Shown here piece after piece: positions 16,103-19,919 of a stretch of DNA of 19,919 nt. This stretch comes from Bacteroidetes bacterium UBA6661. Lineage in GTDB: Bacteria > Bacteroidota > Bacteroidia > AKYH767-A > OLB10. The stretch covers positions 1-19,919 of the forward strand of contig DKKR01000002.1 of assembly GCA_002455375.1 (NCBI GenBank). Reading direction: 5' to 3'. Made by a program: the position numbers and the translations under genes. Position 1 is the first letter of the stretch; each line of letters begins with the position of its first letter. The notes beneath the pieces were generated by a model. The model saw only the letters and a program-made list of their open reading frames with translations. It was not told the DNA's origin and did not search any database.

Positions 16103-16336
16103 TTAAATGTGTCCTTTTTTTATCAGACTGTTTATGCAGGCTGAAATTCCTTTTTTATTGATGGTACGGATAGCAGAAGCTGATACTTTTAAAGTTACCC
16201 ACTCTCCGGTTTCCGGAATAAAAAACTTTTTAGTTTGCAAATTCGGATTGAATCTGCGCTTTGTTTTACGATTGGAAAAAGAAATATTGTTTCCAACAAT
16301 ACTTGTCTTTCCGGTCAAATCACATATACGGGACAT
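16103..16336 (-). CDS. rpmB: Large ribosomal subunit protein bL28
   Basis: A 77-residue basic protein of the length expected for bL28. The N-terminus MSRICDLTGKTSIVGNNISF and the central SNRKTKRRFNPNLQTKKFF are family signatures, followed by VTLKVSASAIRTINKKG. Only one cysteine remains in the N-terminal zinc-ribbon region, so it is a zinc-free form. bL28 belongs to the 50S subunit near the E site, contacting 23S rRNA. It is the first gene of the rpmB-rpmG-DUF4295 unit and has a well-formed promoter upstream. Confidence 0.96.
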   Translation of the reverse strand: MSRICDLTGKTSIVGNNISFSNRKTKRRFNPNLQTKKFFIPETGEWVTLKVSASAIRTINKKGISACINSLIKKGHI

Positions 16337-16362
16337 AACTACTCAATTTTATTAAGGGAGTG

Positions 16363-16393
16363 CAAAAGTAATTATTTTTTGTTTAATGCCAAA
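16363..16393 (-). promoter_or_regulatory. Promoter of rpmB-rpmG-DUF4295
   Basis: On the minus strand, TTTG (16393-16390) is followed after 19 bases by TACTTTTG (16370-16363), both elements of the Bacteroidota consensus TTTG-N19-21-TAnnTTTG with consensus spacing. The rpmB ATG (16336) is 26 bases past the final G, giving a leader of about 20 bases. This is the best-formed promoter in the window. Confidence 0.75.
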
Positions 16394-16484
16394 TGCTTTT
16401 CATAATTTTTTACTACAGCGACCCTTTCTCTACTTCACAATATAAATAACTACAAATCAGCAATTTAAATTGGAATACATTGTA

Positions 16485-17696
16485 CTATTCTAATGGTATT
16501 AATGTATAATCTTTAATTTCTATAAGATTGATCCCCTGATTTTCTTTGATACCATGAGCTGCATCGGTCACGTATTTTATATTTAGAGTTGGTAAATAGC
16601 CCGACTTTAAAGGGCCATGCCCGGTATTTGATTTCACATATTCCATTATGGCTTCGTAACCCTGAAATGCTGATATGAATGGTTCTGTCTTGTAATGGTT
16701 AATAAAACTATTTCTGAAACTTTTGGTAGAAGCAGCATGGTAATCTAAATATGTTGAAGTAAAAAAGGCAATGCGTAAGTTTTTAAGAACGCTGAAGTCT
16801 ATGCTTTCAAAATTTTCCCATGTAGGCAGTCCTATTGCTAATGCAGGTTTTTCTATACAGGCATTTACCTGATTGAGTATGGTATTGACATAGGCCTCGG
16901 CAGATGATGTTATTATCAGAACAGCTTTTTCCGATTTCAGTATTTTACAAACTGAATCGGGAATAAAAGAACTGCTGATAAACTGTTTCAGATGCTTTGC
17001 AGGCAAATGATCCTTAAAAATCTGTGCAATGTCTTTATCCGGCTTAACATCGCGTGCAAGCAAAACATACTTGAAGTCAGGAAATCGTGTCGCAATTTCT
17101 TTAGCTGCAACCATACATTGCGTATAAGTCGAAGGTGAGAGCATAAAAACATGCTCGTTAGTTGATTTAAAATTTGTGTTGGAAGGTTGTGTAAGTATCA
17201 GGGTTTGTTTATTGTTGACACTAAGGCGTGCAACAGCAGGAATAAAAGATGACGGCACAGAGGATATTACAGCATCGCACTTAACAAAATTGTTTTGCCG
17301 CCACAAACGCCATAGCGCAAAGCTATCTGCAGGGGTCTCTGCAATGTTTAAATTAACATTGATTCCTAATTGCTTTAAACTGTCCGCAGCCAACTGTGCT
17401 CCTTCAACAAACTGAAGGTTGCTCAAATTATTATAATCAGGTATGGCATTCCCTGAAGTATCATCAAACATTTGAATCTGTTGTTCAAGATTCAATGGCA
17501 ACATCAGACCTATTCTAAACTCTTTCTTTTCAAGTTTTTCATGCACAACTTCAGGTTGCTTTACCGGTTGTTCAGCAGGCTTGGGTGCTGGTGCCGGTGG
17601 TGGCATTTGCGAAGTTTTCCTGCTGCTGCTGCAACCTGACAACAGCGTAAAGACCAATACCCAAATCACATAATCTCTGTTGCTTCTTAAATCCAT
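16485..17696 (-). CDS. Lipoprotein with a periplasmic-binding-protein type 1 fold
   Basis: The start is placed at ATG 17696, four bases after the guaA stop; an in-frame upstream ATG at 17750 would overlap guaA and add 18 residues before the signal. The 403-residue product has a lipoprotein signal with lipobox LLSGC (Cys22) and a Pro-rich linker (about 32-48, PPPAPAPKPAEQPVKQP). From residue 59 the sequence follows a type 1 periplasmic-binding-protein fold: FRIGLMLPLNL, EGAQLAADSLKQLGINVNL, and two Rossmann-like lobes. Relatives in this phylum are annotated as substrate-binding proteins, often with a LysM domain, absent here. No transporter genes lie nearby, so uptake is doubtful; an LpoA-like role at the cell wall is possible but unproven. 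Its coupling to guaA suggests one transcript. Confidence 0.72.
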   Translation of the reverse strand: MDLRSNRDYVIWVLVFTLLSGCSSSRKTSQMPPPAPAPKPAEQPVKQPEVVHEKLEKKEFRIGLMLPLNLEQQIQMFDDTSGNAIPDYNNLSNLQFVEGAQLAADSLKQLGINVNLNIAETPADSFALWRLWRQNNFVKCDAVISSVPSSFIPAVARLSVNNKQTLILTQPSNTNFKSTNEHVFMLSPSTYTQCMVAAKEIATRFPDFKYVLLARDVKPDKDIAQIFKDHLPAKHLKQFISSSFIPDSVCKILKSEKAVLIITSSAEAYVNTILNQVNACIEKPALAIGLPTWENFESIDFSVLKNLRIAFFTSTYLDYHAASTKSFRNSFINHYKTEPFISAFQGYEAIMEYVKSNTGHGPLKSGYLPTLNIKYVTDAAHGIKENQGINLIEIKDYTLIPLE

Positions 17697-17700
17697 AGTC

Positions 17701-19227
17701 CTATTCCCATTCAATTGTTGCAGGTGGCTTTGAACTGATGTCATAAACAACCCTGTTTATTCCTTTAACCTTATTGATAATTTCGTTAGAAACAATACTT
17801 AAAAATTCATAAGGCAGATGTGCCCAGTCAGCAGTCATACCATCGGTACTGGTAACCGCTCTGATGCAGATAGCATTTTCATAAGTACGCTCATCGCCCA
17901 TAACACCAACTGAGTTAACAGGTAAGAAAATAGCTCCTGCCTGCCACACTTTCTGATAGAGGTTATGTTTGTGTAATAAGGAAATAAAAACATGATCGGC
18001 TTCCTGTAACATGCGCACCTTTTCAACACTTATATCACCTAATATTCTAATTCCTAATCCGGGACCCGGGAATGGGTGACGGTTCAACAACTCTTCTTTT
18101 AACCCCATCTCCTTGCCCACCTTTCGTACTTCATCTTTAAAAAGTGATCGCAATGGCTCAACAATTTTAAGATTCATTTTTTCAGGAAGTCCGCCTACAT
18201 TATGATGTGATTTAATTGTTGCCGAAGGTCCTTTTACAGATACAGACTCAATAACATCAGGATAAATAGTGCCCTGAGCCAACCATTTTACATCAGAAAT
18301 TGTATGCGCTTCTTTATCAAAAACTTCAATAAATACCCTGCCAATGGTTTTCCTTTTTTGCTCCGGATCCGAAATGTTTTTTAATGCTTCATAAAATACT
18401 GAGGCTGCATCTACACACTTTATATTCAACCCTAATGGTTTGAAAACTTCCATAACATGATGTGCTTCATTTTTTCGTAGCAGCCCATTATCAATAAAAA
18501 TACAATACAGATTTTTTCCTATGGCTTTATGAAGCAGTAATGCTGCCACACTTGAATCAACACCGCCTGATAGCCCGAGAATAACTTTATCGTTCTTTAA
18601 CTTCTCTTGCAACTGTGCAACTGTTTCATCTACGAATGACGAAGGTGTCCAATCGCCACGGCAACCACAAATATTATAGACAAAATTGGCCAACATTTTT
18701 TTACCATCCGTGCTGTGATAAACTTCGGGGTGATATTGAAAGCCATAAACAGCCAAATGCTTATGTCTGAAAGCTGCAACCGCAACATCATCAGTCTGTG
18801 CTATGACTTCAAAGTCATTACCTGCACTGCGTATGGTGTCTGCATGCGACATCCATACCTGACTGTTGTCGCTGACATCATTAAAAATTTCATCATCGAA
18901 ATTAATTTTAAGAATTGCACGCCCATATTCTCTGATTTTTGAAGCCACCACTTCACCCTGATGCTGATGTGCAAGTAGTTGTGCTCCGTAACACAGGCCC
19001 AACACAGGTGTTTTACCAAAAAAACTTTTAGTATCAATAAAAGGAGCCAGACTGTCCCGAACAGAAAATGGGCTTCCGGAAAAAATAACTCCTTTAATAG
19101 AATCACTCATTTCCGGTAGGTGGTTATAAGGATGAATCTCACAATATACATTAAGCTCACGCAGCCTTCTGGCAATTAGTTGTGTGTATTGTGAGCCAAA
19201 GTCAATGATCAGTATGGTTTGGTGCAT
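17701..19227 (-). CDS. guaA: GMP synthase (glutamine-hydrolysing)
   Basis: GuaA turns XMP, ATP and glutamine into GMP, the last step of guanine nucleotide synthesis. I start it at ATG 19227 (508 residues); an in-frame TTG two codons upstream is less likely and overlaps the promoter box. The N-terminal class I amidotransferase domain (1-190) has Cys79 in GLCYGAQLL, with His166 and Glu168 in FQYHPEVYHS completing the triad. The ATP pyrophosphatase domain has its P-loop SGGVDSS at 220-226. The C-terminal dimerisation domain ends in the standard PPATIEWE. Length and all motifs are normal. It is divergent from thrS with a 90-base shared upstream region, and a lipoprotein gene follows four bases after its stop. 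Confidence 0.97.
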   Translation of the reverse strand: MHQTILIIDFGSQYTQLIARRLRELNVYCEIHPYNHLPEMSDSIKGVIFSGSPFSVRDSLAPFIDTKSFFGKTPVLGLCYGAQLLAHQHQGEVVASKIREYGRAILKINFDDEIFNDVSDNSQVWMSHADTIRSAGNDFEVIAQTDDVAVAAFRHKHLAVYGFQYHPEVYHSTDGKKMLANFVYNICGCRGDWTPSSFVDETVAQLQEKLKNDKVILGLSGGVDSSVAALLLHKAIGKNLYCIFIDNGLLRKNEAHHVMEVFKPLGLNIKCVDAASVFYEALKNISDPEQKRKTIGRVFIEVFDKEAHTISDVKWLAQGTIYPDVIESVSVKGPSATIKSHHNVGGLPEKMNLKIVEPLRSLFKDEVRKVGKEMGLKEELLNRHPFPGPGLGIRILGDISVEKVRMLQEADHVFISLLHKHNLYQKVWQAGAIFLPVNSVGVMGDERTYENAICIRAVTSTDGMTADWAHLPYEFLSIVSNEIINKVKGINRVVYDISSKPPATIEWE

Positions 19228-19230
19228 GGG

Positions 19231-19260
19231 CAAATGTAAGCAGAAAAGCAGAAACAGAAA
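19231..19260 (-). promoter_or_regulatory. Candidate promoter of guaA, abutting the start codon
   Basis: On the minus strand TACATTTG (19238-19231) is an exact TAnnTTTG, and TTTC (19260-19257) lies 18 bases upstream. The guaA ATG begins only three bases after the final G, so the mRNA would start at, or just inside, the start codon. The layout TTTC-N18-TAnnTTTGCCC is the same as at paaI. Confidence 0.5.
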
Positions 19261-19270
19261 TATCTGTTTT

Positions 19271-19301
19271 TTTTAGCGACATGGATAGTTAATTATCTTT
19301 G
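19271..19301 (+). promoter_or_regulatory. Candidate promoter of thrS
   Basis: TATCTTTG at 19294-19301 is an exact TAnnTTTG; TTTT at 19271-19274 stands 19 bases upstream in the place of TTTG. The thrS ATG is 16 bases past the final G, giving a leader of about ten bases, too short for a T-box or other leader-based control. Confidence 0.6.
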
Positions 19302-19317
19302 CGCAAATTTTTTAAGA

Positions 19318-19919
19318 ATGAAAATAACTTTTCCGGATAAAAATGTCAGAGAATATCCTGATGGAACCACCGCAATGGATATAGCCAAGAGCATCAGCGA
19401 AGGGCTTGCACGCAACGTTCTTGCTGCAAAAATTAATGGTCAGGTGTCAGACCTTTCAAGACCTATAAACAATGATGCATCTTTAGAATTATTGACATGG
19501 GATAGTCAGGATGGGAAAAATACGATGTGGCATTCATCGGCACATTTAATGGCAGAAGCGTTGGAGTTTTATTTTCCGGGAATCAAATTCTGGGTTGGAC
19601 CTCCTGTTGAAAACGGCTTTTATTATGATGTGGACTTAGGCGGCAAGCAAATTTCAAGCGATGACTTTAAGAAGATTGAAGACAAAATGATTGAGCTTGC
19701 CAGAAAAAACAATGTCTATATCAGAAAAGAAGTTCCCAAGCAGGAAGCTATCGCTTATTTCACCGAAAAAAATGATGAGTATAAATTAGACTTACTTCAG
19801 AACCTTGAAGATGGTAATATCACTTTCTACACACAGGGTAATTTCACTGACTTATGTCGTGGACCTCATATTCCACATACAGGATATATTAAAGCGGTTA
19901 AGTTGATGAACCTTGCCGG
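19318..19919 (+). CDS. thrS: Threonyl-tRNA synthetase (3' truncated)
   Basis: ThrS charges tRNA-Thr with threonine and edits serine mistakes. Only the first 200 codons lie in the window; the frame is open to the right edge. Residues 1-60 form the TGS domain (MKITFPDKNVREYPDGTTAM). The N2 editing domain follows: His72 and His76 in HSSAHLMAEAL make the HxxxH editing motif, and Cys180 and His184 in DLCRGPHIPH complete the editing site. VGPPVENGFYYD at 93-104 is a strong family signature. The catalytic core and anticodon domain are beyond the edge. The ATG at 19318 gives the standard N-terminus and sits 16 bases past a promoter box. The enzyme therefore appears normal and editing-competent as far as visible. 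Confidence 0.96.
   Translation, partial: MKITFPDKNVREYPDGTTAMDIAKSISEGLARNVLAAKINGQVSDLSRPINNDASLELLTWDSQDGKNTMWHSSAHLMAEALEFYFPGIKFWVGPPVENGFYYDVDLGGKQISSDDFKKIEDKMIELARKNNVYIRKEVPKQEAIAYFTEKNDEYKLDLLQNLEDGNITFYTQGNFTDLCRGPHIPHTGYIKAVKLMNLA

Noticed and set aside
16461..16472. Perfect palindrome CAATTTAAATTG between the lipoprotein and rpmB
   Set aside because: All but four central to outer bases are A/T, it has no loop or T-run, and a 12-base palindrome of this kind can be chance; no role can be supported.
17697..17750. Upstream ATG start for the PBP1-fold lipoprotein
   Set aside because: It would overlap guaA by 50 bases and place 18 polar residues before the lipoprotein signal; the ATG at 17696 fits the lipobox distance.
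1..19919. Mobile element, phage, defence system, CRISPR, tRNA or rRNA
   Set aside because: I looked for transposase or integrase motifs, regularly spaced repeats, and tRNA or rRNA signatures and saw none; the gene content is almost entirely core functions.

Overview
The window looks like ordinary chromosomal DNA from a member of the Bacteroidota, probably an environmental or uncultured lineage near Chitinophagales/Sphingobacteriales; that finer placement is inference. The case rests on a 287-residue primary sigma factor without region 1.1, the block rpmB-rpmG-DUF4295-ftsY, a cluster of parvulin-type periplasmic foldases followed by a MoxR ATPase, a 'choice-of-anchor Q' beta-helix surface protein, and repeated TAnnTTTG promoter boxes, which are the -7 element of this phylum. 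The DNA is AT-rich, with many Lys/Asn/Ile codons.

Layout. 2-973 (+) is the 3' part of a surface beta-helix protein. 1050-2498 (+) is an AT-rich DUF2079 membrane protein. 2670-4300 (+) is a tight paaI-paaJ pair (thioesterase and 3-oxoadipyl-CoA thiolase). 4306-6084 (-) holds plsY and rluD, each with its own -7 box. 6377-7240 (+) is rpoD, followed by a hairpin terminator, then a ferredoxin-NADP-reductase-like flavoprotein (7366-8082).

8192-13423 (+) is an envelope-biogenesis operon: a double-parvulin foldase, a lipoprotein with no visible parvulin domain, a SurA-like protein with degenerate parvulin sites, and a MoxR AAA+ ATPase. After a structured intergenic region comes an unrecognised lipoprotein (13565-14695). 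On the minus strand follow ftsY, then the ribosomal block DUF4295-rpmG-rpmB separated from ftsY by a strong hairpin terminator, then guaA with a downstream PBP1-fold lipoprotein. thrS starts divergently from guaA and runs off the right edge.

How it fits together. Most genes are core functions: transcription (rpoD), ribosome (L28, L33, rluD), protein targeting (ftsY), envelope protein folding (three PPIase-family proteins, MoxR), phospholipid synthesis (plsY), GMP synthesis (guaA) and tRNA charging (thrS). I see no CRISPR array, IS element, phage gene, tRNA or rRNA. I do not see a clear new multi-gene system. The most interesting points are promoter boxes lying so close to start codons that the mRNAs may be nearly leaderless, the split loss of active-site histidines in the SurA-like protein, the non-catalytic lipoprotein between two foldases, the MoxR without its usual partners, and mutually exclusive inverted repeats upstream of the unknown lipoprotein.
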